Shown: positions 6,702-14,159 of the stretch, in pieces
Layout: each line of letters begins with the position of its first letter
How positions within the stretch are numbered: position 1 is the first letter of the stretch
From: Nitrospirota bacterium
GTDB lineage: Bacteria; Nitrospirota; Thermodesulfovibrionia; Thermodesulfovibrionales; JdFR-88
DNA: 24,105 nucleotides
Assembly (NCBI GenBank): GCA_021790695.1
Contig: JAJYGJ010000199.1
Span: 1 to 24,105, forward strand
Direction of reading: 5' to 3'
Made by a program: the position numbers and the translations under genes
Notes under the pieces: generated by a model
Told to the model about the DNA's origin: nothing
Seen by the model: only the letters and a program-made list of their open reading frames with translations
Database searches by the model: none

Positions 6702-7226
6702 ATGATGTCCGATCTTGCCAGCCGTATGCTCCGTGCGGCGCGCCTTGAGGCGGGCCTTTACAACGAGGTCAAGGCGGATGAGGGCGCGATGGGCCAGGCC
6801 GTCTCTGTCGTGGCGATCTCCAGTGTTGCGGCGGGACTGGGGTCGTTCGCGAGGGGCGGGCCGGCGGGGATCCTGGTTGCGGCCGCCCTGGCCCTTGTGG
6901 GCTGGTTCATCTGGTCATTGCTGGTGTACGTGATAGGGGCCAAGGTCCTGCCGGAGCCGCAGACAGTCCCGGATTTCCCGGCTGTGCTCCGGACGCAGGG
7001 GTTTGCCGCCGCGCCCGGCGCAATAAGGGTGCTGGGCCTGCTCCCGGGCATTGCCGGTCTTGTTTTTCTCATCGCCACCCTCTGGATGATAGCGGCCGTG
7101 ATCGTGGCCGTTCGCCAGGCGTTAAATTACGGCAGCACATGGCGGGCCGCCGTTGTCTCCGTGCTTGGATGGATACTACAGGCCCTGATTACGGGCAGCT
7201 TCGTGTACATCGCGGGGCGGGGCTGA
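6702..7226 (+). CDS. Yip1-family membrane protein
   Basis: A 174-residue integral membrane protein resembling the bacterial Yip1/DUF1282 group. It has a short amphipathic N-terminus (RMLRAARLEAGLYNEVKADE), then roughly four or five hydrophobic spans. Typical features are the GWFIWSLLVYVIGAKVLPEP segment, the RTQGFAAAPGAIRVLGLLPG stretch before a helix, and W-M-I-A-A-V-I-V-A-V-R-Q-A-L-N-Y near the end. The start is ATG 6702 (a second ATG follows directly), preceded by GGGAGACGGGG. Its role in bacteria is not established; members are seen near transport and secretion functions. It converges on the metal-uptake operon with a repeat copy between the stops. Confidence 0.72.
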   Translation: MMSDLASRMLRAARLEAGLYNEVKADEGAMGQAVSVVAISSVAAGLGSFARGGPAGILVAAALALVGWFIWSLLVYVIGAKVLPEPQTVPDFPAVLRTQGFAAAPGAIRVLGLLPGIAGLVFLIATLWMIAAVIVAVRQALNYGSTWRAAVVSVLGWILQALITGSFVYIAGRG

Positions 7227-7257
7227 CACTTCAGAATCAATTTTGAGACAGGTTCCG
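7227..7257 (+). repeat. Dispersed intergenic repeat, copy C (31 bp)
   Basis: Identical over 31 bp to 2564-2594. It occupies the entire gap between the stop of the Yip1-like gene (7226) and the stop of the second permease gene (7259), and so sits at two converging 3' ends. Confidence 0.85.
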
Positions 7258-7258
7258 G

Positions 7259-8110
7259 TCAAAGCAGTCCGGTATCGCATCTCCGGACGGGTTTGACGGC
7301 GGCGTGCGGACGGATGATATGGGACGAGCCGACAACGATGAAATACGTAAGCGCGGCGAGGACGGAGATGTAAAAGCTCACCGGGAAACGGGTCGCGAGC
7401 GCCAGGAACATGCCGCAGCAGACGAAGGCGACGCCGAAGGCGGCTGACAGGACGATCGCGGAAAAGGGCCTCCGGGTGATGTGCTGCGCGATGGCTGCGG
7501 GAGCGACGATGAGCGCGAAAACGAGCAGGACGCCCACCACCTGGATCGCTTCGGCGACGGTGATCGCCAGGACAAACATGAAGAGCATTGAAAGCAGCCG
7601 TACCGGCACGCCGCGCGCCTCCGCGGCCTCCGGATCGATCGATGCGAAAAGGAGGGGGCGGAAGATCGCGGCCAGAAGCGACAGCGCCGCGCACCCGAGC
7701 ACGATCGACCAGACTATGTCCGACCGCGTGACGCTCAGGATGGAGCCGAAGAGCACGCCGACCGTTTCGCTTGCCGAGTTTGTGTAGAGCCGGAGGAAGA
7801 GCACGCCAAGGCCGAGCGCAAGGGCAAGGGTAATGCCGATCTCGACGTTGCGCCCGCGCATGCGTTCGCCCGCCGCGCCGATCCCGAGGGCCGCCGCGAT
7901 GGTGAACGCGGAGGTGCCTAAAATGGCGCTTGCGCCCAGGAGGGCCGCGAGCGTCGCTCCGGCGAAACCGACGTGCGAGAGCGCGTGCGCGGCGAACGCC
8001 TCCGCCCGGAGCACGACGAAGTATCCCACGGTCCCGGCGACGGCGGCGATCAGTATCCCCGCGATGAAGGCGTTTTCGACAAACTGCTGCCCTAGAAGAG
8101 TGAGCATCAT
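7259..8110 (-). CDS. Metal ABC transporter permease, second subunit (ZnuB/TroD-like)
   Basis: A 283-residue inner-membrane channel subunit of a zinc/manganese/iron-type ABC importer (ABC-3 family). The start is ATG 8110 (MMLTLLGQQFVENAFIAGIL), overlapping the previous stop by 4 bp (ATGA); the frame is open upstream to 8257, but that part overlaps the preceding gene in another frame. Family marks are FVVLRAEAFAAHALSHVGFA near the N-terminus, ILFGS-like VLFGSILSVT, FRPLLFASIDPEAAEARGVP, and the VGVLLVFALIVAPAA helix. It is a paralogue of the gene directly upstream, sharing FRPLLFASIDPxAAEARGVP, so the membrane channel is probably a heterodimer. It is the last gene of the operon. Confidence 0.92.
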   Translation of the reverse strand: MMLTLLGQQFVENAFIAGILIAAVAGTVGYFVVLRAEAFAAHALSHVGFAGATLAALLGASAILGTSAFTIAAALGIGAAGERMRGRNVEIGITLALALGLGVLFLRLYTNSASETVGVLFGSILSVTRSDIVWSIVLGCAALSLLAAIFRPLLFASIDPEAAEARGVPVRLLSMLFMFVLAITVAEAIQVVGVLLVFALIVAPAAIAQHITRRPFSAIVLSAAFGVAFVCCGMFLALATRFPVSFYISVLAALTYFIVVGSSHIIRPHAAVKPVRRCDTGLL

Positions 8111-8946
8111 GAATGCGCCGCGGGGATCGCCATTGCCCCGGTACGGCTTATTGCCGGCCCCAGCAGCCGGACCGCCGCGTATGCGGCGAACGCTATGGCG
8201 GAGATATAGAAGCTCACCGGCCAGGAGCTGACCGCCGCAAGGAAGATGCCGAGCCATGTGTACGCCAGGGCCAGCGCGACCGACAGCGCTATCGCCGCGC
8301 CGGGCTTGCGTGAGATGCGCATGGCGGTGGCGGCGGGCCCCACCAGAAGCGTGAAGACGAAAAGGATGCCGACGACCACCGCCGACATGGAAACGGCGAC
8401 CGCGACAAGCACGAGGAAAATGACGCCAAGGAGGCGGACGGGCACGCCGCGCGCCTCCGCGGCCCCGGGATCGATGGAGGCGAACAGCAGCGGCCGGAAG
8501 ACGGCGGAGAGGACGGCGCAGACCGCTGTGCCGAAGATGACGGTGACCAGGACTTCGGTCCCCGATATGCCCAGGATGGTCCCGAAGAGGATGCTGTAGG
8601 CGCGCCCGGCATATCCGGCGTACAGAGAGATGAAGAGCGCGCCCAGGCCCAGCATGAGTATCATGATAATGCCGATGTTCATGTCTTCCTCGCGGAAGTC
8701 TTTACCCGTGACGCCCATGCCGATGCCCGCGCTTATGGTGAAGAGAAACAGGCCGAAGATCGGGTCCACGCCGAGGACAAGCGCGCCCGCGGCCCCGGCG
8801 AACCCGATGTGCGAGAGCGCATGGCCGGCAAAGATGAGCCCGCGGGTGGCCAGGAAATATCCGATGAACCCGGCGACAACAGCGACGAGGGAGCCGGCAA
8901 TAAACGCATTGCGGATGAAGGCGTACTGGAAGATGGACAGGATCAT
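8107..8946 (-). CDS. Metal ABC transporter permease, first subunit (ZnuB/TroC-like)
   Basis: A 279-residue ABC-3 family permease beginning MILSIFQYAFIRNAFIAGSL. It has about eight hydrophobic spans, with the family segments FLATRGLIFAGHALSHIGFA, YSILFGTILGIS, FRPLLFASIDPGAAEARGVP and VVVGILFVFTLLVGPAATAM. The ATG at 8946 overlaps the ATPase stop by 4 bp, and its own stop overlaps the next permease start by 4 bp, so stoichiometric coupled translation is likely. Two distinct permeases in tandem resemble the TroCD arrangement and differ from the single ZnuB of enterobacteria. The metal is not determined by the permease sequence. Confidence 0.92.
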   Translation of the reverse strand: MILSIFQYAFIRNAFIAGSLVAVVAGFIGYFLATRGLIFAGHALSHIGFAGAAGALVLGVDPIFGLFLFTISAGIGMGVTGKDFREEDMNIGIIMILMLGLGALFISLYAGYAGRAYSILFGTILGISGTEVLVTVIFGTAVCAVLSAVFRPLLFASIDPGAAEARGVPVRLLGVIFLVLVAVAVSMSAVVVGILFVFTLLVGPAATAMRISRKPGAAIALSVALALAYTWLGIFLAAVSSWPVSFYISAIAFAAYAAVRLLGPAISRTGAMAIPAAHS

Positions 8947-9707
8947 ATCTCCGCGCCCGCGACGAAAATCCTGCCGTCGGACCGGATGACATCGACCTTG
9001 GAACTATAGAGCATTGAAAGGGTCTCGCTCGTGATCACCTCCTGGGGGGCGCCCATGACGCCATGCCCGCCCGCCAGATAGAGCACGCGGTCCACCGAAT
9101 GCAGCAGCGGGTTGATGTCGTGCGAGATGAGCATGACGGAAACCCCGCGATTACGGCTGATGCCCGCCAGGAGCGCGACTATTTCCCGCGCGCGGCTGAT
9201 GTCAAGGTTCGAAAGCGGCTCGTCCAGCATCAGGATTCCGGGATTGCTTATGAGCGCCTGCGCGATGAACATCTGCTGCTGTTCGCCGCCCGAAAGGCGG
9301 CCGACCGGCGCGTCCGCCAGGTGGCAGACGCCCACTTCATCCAGGACTTTATCTATGGCCGCATTCCTTTTGCGGCCTCCAAACCCGATGCCCCATTTGT
9401 TTCCATCCAGGCCGAAGCCGACCACGTCTCTGGCGCGCAGGGCAAGATCGGTCTCCAGCACCCGGTGCTGGGGAGTGTATCCGATTTCGCCCGCGCCGCG
9501 CCGCGGCGGTTTTCCGAGCACCGATATCTTTCCGCGCACCGGCGCAATCAGGCCCAGCAACACTTTAAAGAGGGTGGTCTTGCCGGCCCCGTTAGGGCCG
9601 AGGACCGCGACGAACTCCCCCTGTTTCACGTCGAAACTGACGTCATCCAGGATGGTCCGCCCGCCCAGTTCGACAACAATGTTTTCGGCCGATATCGCTG
9701 TCTGCAT
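8943..9707 (-). CDS. Metal ABC transporter ATP-binding protein (ZnuC/TroB-like)
   Basis: A 254-residue ATPase of the metal importer. It shows Walker A GPNGAGKTTLFK, the Q-loop region IGYTPQHR, signature LSGGEQQQM, Walker B ILMLDEPLSNLD and the switch His in LISHDI. I start it at ATG 9707 (MQTAISAENIVVELGGRTIL), 4 nt after the binding-protein stop. An ATG at 9761 in the same frame would overlap that gene by 50 bp and add 18 unrelated residues. It belongs to the operon regulator, binding protein, ATPase, permease, permease. Confidence 0.93.
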   Translation of the reverse strand: MQTAISAENIVVELGGRTILDDVSFDVKQGEFVAVLGPNGAGKTTLFKVLLGLIAPVRGKISVLGKPPRRGAGEIGYTPQHRVLETDLALRARDVVGFGLDGNKWGIGFGGRKRNAAIDKVLDEVGVCHLADAPVGRLSGGEQQQMFIAQALISNPGILMLDEPLSNLDISRAREIVALLAGISRNRGVSVMLISHDINPLLHSVDRVLYLAGGHGVMGAPQEVITSETLSMLYSSKVDVIRSDGRIFVAGAEI

Positions 9708-9711
9708 GGCG

Positions 9712-10665
9712 TCAGCGCCCGGTTGCCCCGGTTGCCGTGGCAAGCCCGTTTGCGATTGCATTTAGTTGCGCCAGCATCCAGGACTGGTATGTATCGCCGG
9801 GCGGCATCGTCTCGGACACCGGGACAAGAGGAATGCCGCGCGCCCGCGCGGCGTTTCGCATATGGGTTGTTATGGGTGTCACCGTCTGGCTGTTGTATAT
9901 CAATATTTTTATCTCTTTATTGTCCACCTGGCTGTTGGCGGCCGCAACGCCGGCCGCGGGCGGATCGTTGCCTTCAGCGATGGCCTTCTGGAAATCAAAC
10001 GGTGTCAGGACTTTTAGCCCCATCGGCCGGGTCAGATAGAGGCCGATCGTCTCGGTGAGGCCGGCCGGCGTGCCCGCGTATTTCGATCTGATCCCGTTTA
10101 TCTTCGCCCGGATGGGCGCCAGGGACGCGTTGAACCGGGAGAGATTTTTTTCAAAGAGGGCCTTATCCGGAGGGTCGGCCTTCACGAGCGCCGCGGTAAT
10201 CGCGTTTGCGACCGCCTCGACGTTATCTGCTCCATACCAGACATGCGGGTTGCCGGGCAGCGGCCTTGGCGCGATTTTGCCGGCGGTGATCACGGTCCGG
10301 CCGGGGTTGGGCGACGCGGAGATCATTTTGTCCATCCAGGTGTCGTATTCGAGCCCGTTTTTGATTATGATACGGGCCTTTGTGATGGCGATCCCGTCCT
10401 CGACGCTCGATTCGTATTCATGCGGGTCTATGTTCGGGTTGGAGATAATGCTTTTGACCGATACCTTGTCCCCGCCCAATTGGGCGGCGATATTCCCATA
10501 GAAATTTTCCGCCGCGACTATCCGGATTTCCGCGGGACCGGACGCCCCGCCTGCCGCTTCCCGTGCCGGTCCTTGTCTTGAGATCACGGGCCGGGAGGCA
10601 AAATAGATCACCGCAGCCGCCGCGATGGCAACGGCCCCAATGATCAAAAGCGGCCTTTTTTTCAT
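9712..10665 (-). CDS. Metal ABC transporter substrate-binding protein (ZnuA/TroA superfamily)
   Basis: A periplasmic or membrane-anchored 317-residue receptor of the metal importer. MKKRPLLIIGAVAIAAAAVI forms an uncleaved-looking signal anchor; no lipobox Cys is present. Conserved cluster A-1 blocks are NPNIDPHEYESS with His82 and GNPHVWYGADNV with His141. In the C-terminal lobe the third ligand position is Glu205 (LTETIG) and the fourth is Glu285 (VSETMPPGDTYQSWM). The His-rich loop typical of zinc-specific ZnuA is absent. This His2Glu2-like set resembles the Mn/Fe-type subfamily more than classical three-His ZnuA, but metal choice is inference. The start is ATG 10665, with AGAAAGGGCG upstream. 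It lies 74 bp downstream of the Fur-family gene. Confidence 0.9.
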   Translation of the reverse strand: MKKRPLLIIGAVAIAAAAVIYFASRPVISRQGPAREAAGGASGPAEIRIVAAENFYGNIAAQLGGDKVSVKSIISNPNIDPHEYESSVEDGIAITKARIIIKNGLEYDTWMDKMISASPNPGRTVITAGKIAPRPLPGNPHVWYGADNVEAVANAITAALVKADPPDKALFEKNLSRFNASLAPIRAKINGIRSKYAGTPAGLTETIGLYLTRPMGLKVLTPFDFQKAIAEGNDPPAAGVAAANSQVDNKEIKILIYNSQTVTPITTHMRNAARARGIPLVPVSETMPPGDTYQSWMLAQLNAIANGLATATGATGR

Positions 10666-10739
10666 GAGAAGCGCCCTTTCTGCTTTCTAAATGGTTACAC
10701 GGGCAAAATGCGGAATATCTGTCCCCATCGGTCCGGCTT

Positions 10740-11159
10740 CTATTTTTCCTTGCAGTCGGGGCAGAGCCCCTCTATCAGGACCTTCTGCCTTTCCGCGACG
10801 AAACCTTTCCCGAGGTTTCCCTTGTAACGGACCTGGAAACCCTCCAGGCAGGCCGTCATGCCGCAGCTCCGGCACGAAAAATGCGGATGGCAGTTCCGTC
10901 CGCTGCACTTGTCCGGAAGCTCGTATACCCTGTGCCTGCCGTTCACGTAGGCCATGTGTATGATGCCGGCCTCGGTAAAGGCGTTTAATGTCCGGTAGAC
11001 GCTCGCCCTGTCCAGCTTCAGCCCGAGCATCTCCATGATCTGCATCTGGCCAAGGGGCCTGCCCGCCTTCAAAAAGAGTCCCAGCATCTCAACCCTGCCT
11101 TTTGTCGCCTTGAGCCCGTTTTCCCTTAAAAGGTCCGAGACGCGTTTGTCCGCCGCCAT
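10740..11159 (-). CDS. Fur-family metal-dependent regulator
   Basis: A 139-residue transcriptional repressor of the Fur/Zur/PerR/Mur superfamily. It has an N-terminal winged helix (LRENGLKATKGRVEMLGLFL, then DRASVYRTLNAFTEAGIIH) and a C-terminal dimerisation domain. Cys96/Cys99 (FSCRSCG) and Cys133/Cys136 (CPDC) make the structural zinc site. HRVYEL at 76-81 and HPH at 91-93 supply candidate regulatory ligands. Three additional Cys (85, 90, 104) are unusual in number. It heads the metal-uptake operon, so autoregulation and control of metal import are likely. Whether it senses Zn, Mn or Fe cannot be read. The ATG at 11159 has a modest AAGGGC site. Confidence 0.92.
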   Translation of the reverse strand: MAADKRVSDLLRENGLKATKGRVEMLGLFLKAGRPLGQMQIMEMLGLKLDRASVYRTLNAFTEAGIIHMAYVNGRHRVYELPDKCSGRNCHPHFSCRSCGMTACLEGFQVRYKGNLGKGFVAERQKVLIEGLCPDCKEK

Positions 11160-11187
11160 ATTGCCCTTAATCTAGCATGGATGCGAC

Positions 11188-11201
11188 ATTATTGCAATAA
11201 T
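11188..11201. promoter_or_regulatory. Probable Fur-family operator (14-bp perfect palindrome)
   Basis: ATTATTGCAATAAT is a perfect palindrome 28 bp upstream of the fur-family start and between two divergent genes. Its central TTGCAA lies 17 nt from TAGATT (11174-11169, minus strand), so a bound repressor would cover a possible -35. AT-rich palindromes of this kind are typical Fur-family sites. Confidence 0.55.
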
Positions 11202-11214
11202 AAACACTTATATC

Positions 11215-11243
11215 TTGCAAACGGGGCCTTGTTGCTGTAAATT
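11215..11243 (+). promoter_or_regulatory. Weak candidate promoter of the M16 peptidase gene
   Basis: TTGCAA (11215-11220) and TAAATT (11238-11243) are separated by 17 nt, each matching 4 of 6 consensus bases. The predicted leader is about 50 nt. It lies close to the palindromic operator, so shared control with the metal operon is conceivable. Confidence 0.25.
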
Positions 11244-11300
11244 TAGATGGCATGTGAGGGAGGGGGTATACACAAATACATTAATATTTGAGGTAATGGC

Positions 11301-14018
11301 ATGAAAAAACCCTCTTTGAAGTTTCTTTTTTTCCTGTTTGTAATCCTGACACCGGTTTTGCCGGCGGGGGCGGCTCAGGCCTCGCGGGCCTCGCAGGCCT
11401 CGCAGGCCTCGCAGACCTCGCGGGCCTCGCAGGCCAGGGAGGTGTTCCGCTCAAAGCTCTCAAACGGCCTTCGCGTGATTATCGTCCGGGACCCGCTGGT
11501 GCCGGTGGCGACCACCGCGGTCAATTACCTGGCCGGCTCGGACGAGGCCCCCGCAGGCTTCCCCGGCATGGCCCACGCGCAGGAGCACATGATGTTCCGC
11601 GGGAGCCCCGGGCTTTCGGAAGACCAGCTTGCCCGGATAACCGCCGAGATGGGCGGCAATTTCGACGCGGACACCCAGCAGAGCGTGACCCAGTATTTCT
11701 TCACCGTTCCCGCCGGAGACCTGGACGTGGCCCTGCACGTGGAGGCCATACGGATGAAGGGCGTGCTGGACACGGAAAAGCTTTGGGCGCAGGAACGGGG
11801 CGCGATAGAGCAGGAAGTGGCGATGGACCTCTCGGACCCGGAATACATTTTTTACATGAGGCTTTTGAAGCGCTTTTTCGCCGGGACCCCCTACGGGCAC
11901 GACGCCCTCGGCACGAAGCGCTCTTTCGACAAGACGACGGGGGCGATGCTCATGAAATTCCACGAGACATGGTATGCGCCTAATAACGCCGTCTTGATCG
12001 TATGCGGAGACGTGGACCCTTCGGCCGCCATGAAGGAGATAGAAAGACTCTTCGGCGGCATCCGGGCCAAGTCCCTTCCGGCCCGCCCGGCGGTCCTGCT
12101 GCGGCCGGTGCGCAGGGCTTTCATGCAAATGAAGACGGACCGCCCGTACGGCCTGGTCTCCATGGCCTTCAGGATGCCGGGCTATGACAGCCCGGACTAT
12201 GCGGCCTCCGTGGTGCTCTCCGATGTCCTCTCCAGCCAGCGCGGAGCCCTGTACTCCCTGGTCCCGAAAGGCAAGGCGCTCTTTGCCGGGTTCGAGCTTG
12301 CGCCGCTTAAGAAGGCGGGGCTGGGCTATGCCTTTGCCGGCTTCCCTTCCGGCGCAAACAGCAGGCAACTCCTGGCCAGTGTGCGCGGCGTGCTCCTGGC
12401 GGCCGTGAAGAAGGGCGTTTCCGCGGACCTGGTCGCCGCCGCCAAGCTGCACGAGGAGACCGATGCGGAGTTCGACAAGAATTCGATACACGGTCTTGCG
12501 GAAAGCTGGTCTCAGGCTGTCGCGGTGGAAGGCAGGAATTCCCCGGAGGACGACATAAACGCCATACGCAAAGTGACGGTTTCGGATGTGGACCGGGTGG
12601 CCGCCAGGTATCTGCGGATTGACCGGTCCGTGGAGGCGGTCCTCACTCCGCAGGTCTCCGGAAGGCCCGTTTCTTCCAGCGGGTTCGGCGGCACGGAGAA
12701 AACCCTCGTGAAGCCGCCCCTCCATGTGACCCTTCCGGTCTGGGCGCAAAAGGCCCTGGCCCGGCCCCGTGTGCCGCGCTGGAGCTTCCACCCGGTTGTC
12801 AGCACTTTGCCGAACGGCCTTCGCCTCATCGTTCTGCCCGAGTCCATAAGCAATACGGTGAGCGTATACGGGCGCGTGAGGAACAACCCGCAGATGCAGA
12901 CTCAAAAAGGGCTTGAAGGGGTGAATTCCCTGCTGGGGCAGCTATTCACGTATGGCAGCGCCTCGCTAAACAGGATAGAGTTCCAGAAGGCGCTGGACGA
13001 TATCGGGGCGACGGAGCAGGCCGGCGCGAATTTTTCCCTGATGGTGCTGCCCGGCCATTTCCAGCGCGGCGTCCAGTTGCTTGCCGAAAACGAGCTTCAT
13101 CCCGCCATGCCCGGCAATGCCTTCAGGATAGTGCGCGCCCGGACGGCTGCGTCTCTTCAGGGCACGATCCATAGCCCCCGTTTCCTGGCCGAACAGGCCC
13201 TCAAGAAGGGCCTGTTCCCCAAGACCGATCCCGATCTGCGTTACGCCACGCCGAAGAGCGTTTCGGCCCTGACCCTTCCTGACGTGAGGCAATACTATTC
13301 CGGTGTCTTCAGGCCGGACATGACCACAATAGTGGTGATCGGAAAGATCGCCCCCGCGGCGGCCCGCAGTGTGATCGGGGAGTATTTCGGCGGCTGGACC
13401 GCCAGGGGACCCAAGCCCGCCACGGACTTCCCGCCGGTGCCCGACAACAGGCCTTCCCATATGACGGTGCCGGACGCGAGCCGCGTCCAGGATGTAGTCG
13501 TTATGGCGCAAACACTTCGCCTCAGGCGCACCGATGCGGACTATTACAACCTCGAACTCGGCAACAACGTCCTGGGCGGGGCGTTCTATGCGACAAGGCT
13601 GTATCAGGATTTGAGAGAGAACACCGGCCTGGTCTATTATGTGGGATCCGAGCTCGATGCCGGCCGGACGAGGTCCGTCTACCTCGTCGTCTTCGCGTGC
13701 GATCCGGCCAATGTGTCCAGGGCGTCCGCGATAGTGCTGCGGGACCTCCGCCAGATGCGGGAGGCCCGTGTGCCGGAAGACCAGCTTGATCAGGCCAAGG
13801 CGCTTCTGGTCCGCAAGATTCCCCTGTCGGAATCGAGCGTCGGCCAGATAGCAGGGGGCTTCCTGTACCGGGAGGCCAATGGCCTGCCCCTTGACGAGCC
13901 CGTGCTTGCCGCGAGGAAATACGAGAAGCTCACCGCCGCGGATATCAAGCGTGCATTTTCAAGATGGCTGCGCCCGGACGATATGGTCCAGGTTGTAAGG
14001 GGCCCGGCCCCCAAATAA
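11301..14018 (+). CDS. Secreted M16-family zinc metallopeptidase (two-domain)
   Basis: A 905-residue exported peptidase of the pitrilysin/insulinase family. It begins with a signal peptide (MKKPSLKFLFFLFVILTPVL, then PAGA) and a low-complexity linker of ASQ/ASR triplets at residues 27-44. The first M16 domain has the inverted zinc motif HAQEH at 92-96, with the downstream Glu ligand in GAIEQE (Glu170 or Glu172). A second pair of domains starts near residue 490 (HPVVSTLPNGLRLIVLPESI) and has no HxxEH, as expected for the inactive half; it keeps RLYQDLRENTGLVYYVGSEL, the usual R..Y motif region. The start ATG 11301 follows GAGGTAATGGC. Likely periplasmic degradation of small proteins or peptides. 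The family is secure. Confidence 0.93.
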   Translation: MKKPSLKFLFFLFVILTPVLPAGAAQASRASQASQASQTSRASQAREVFRSKLSNGLRVIIVRDPLVPVATTAVNYLAGSDEAPAGFPGMAHAQEHMMFRGSPGLSEDQLARITAEMGGNFDADTQQSVTQYFFTVPAGDLDVALHVEAIRMKGVLDTEKLWAQERGAIEQEVAMDLSDPEYIFYMRLLKRFFAGTPYGHDALGTKRSFDKTTGAMLMKFHETWYAPNNAVLIVCGDVDPSAAMKEIERLFGGIRAKSLPARPAVLLRPVRRAFMQMKTDRPYGLVSMAFRMPGYDSPDYAASVVLSDVLSSQRGALYSLVPKGKALFAGFELAPLKKAGLGYAFAGFPSGANSRQLLASVRGVLLAAVKKGVSADLVAAAKLHEETDAEFDKNSIHGLAESWSQAVAVEGRNSPEDDINAIRKVTVSDVDRVAARYLRIDRSVEAVLTPQVSGRPVSSSGFGGTEKTLVKPPLHVTLPVWAQKALARPRVPRWSFHPVVSTLPNGLRLIVLPESISNTVSVYGRVRNNPQMQTQKGLEGVNSLLGQLFTYGSASLNRIEFQKALDDIGATEQAGANFSLMVLPGHFQRGVQLLAENELHPAMPGNAFRIVRARTAASLQGTIHSPRFLAEQALKKGLFPKTDPDLRYATPKSVSALTLPDVRQYYSGVFRPDMTTIVVIGKIAPAAARSVIGEYFGGWTARGPKPATDFPPVPDNRPSHMTVPDASRVQDVVVMAQTLRLRRTDADYYNLELGNNVLGGAFYATRLYQDLRENTGLVYYVGSELDAGRTRSVYLVVFACDPANVSRASAIVLRDLRQMREARVPEDQLDQAKALLVRKIPLSESSVGQIAGGFLYREANGLPLDEPVLAARKYEKLTAADIKRAFSRWLRPDDMVQVVRGPAPK
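11379..11432 (+). repeat. Six tandem 9-bp units in the M16 peptidase gene
   Basis: Units of GCCTCGCAG or GCCTCGCGG (one starting with A) repeat in frame and encode ASR-ASQ-ASQ-ASQ-TSR-ASQ directly after the signal peptide. The near-identity of the units suggests slippage and possible length variation between strains. Confidence 0.85.
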
Positions 14019-14022
14019 TACT

Positions 14023-14042
14023 GGAACCGGTCTCGAAATCGC
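14023..14042 (-). repeat. Dispersed intergenic repeat, copy D (diverged)
   Basis: GGAACCGGTCTCGAAATCGC matches copy A (AGAACCTATCTCAAAATCGC) at 16 of 20 positions. It starts 5 bp after the stop of the M16 gene, again at a 3' end. Confidence 0.5.
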
Positions 14043-14101
14043 GAAAGGATTTTCTGCTCTTCTGGCATTTGTGTGGGCAAAGTACTGTGTTTTTTTAAGT
14101 C

Positions 14102-14145
14102 ATACCGGCCCCGTATCGCGGTACGGGGTAAACTCCAGCCGGTAT
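14102..14145. repeat. Nested palindrome between convergent genes (REP-like)
   Basis: An outer pair ATACCGG/CCGGTAT (14102-14108, 14139-14145) encloses a perfect 7-bp hairpin CCCCGTA-TCGCGG-TACGGGG (14109-14128). It lies between the 3' ends of the M16 and patatin genes. A short T-run (14155-14158) follows on the plus strand only after 9 nt. It resembles common intergenic palindromic repeats and may also act in termination. Confidence 0.5.
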
Positions 14146-14159
14146 CCAGAGACGGGTTT

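Noticed and set aside
2564..7257. The 31-bp repeats as part of a CRISPR array
   Set aside because: The two identical copies are 4.6 kb apart, there is no regular spacing, and no cas gene is nearby.
11460..12905. A 481-codon minus-strand open frame opposite the M16 peptidase gene
   Set aside because: It is antisense to a strongly conserved gene; its His/Arg/Gly-rich translation is typical of a high-GC shadow frame.
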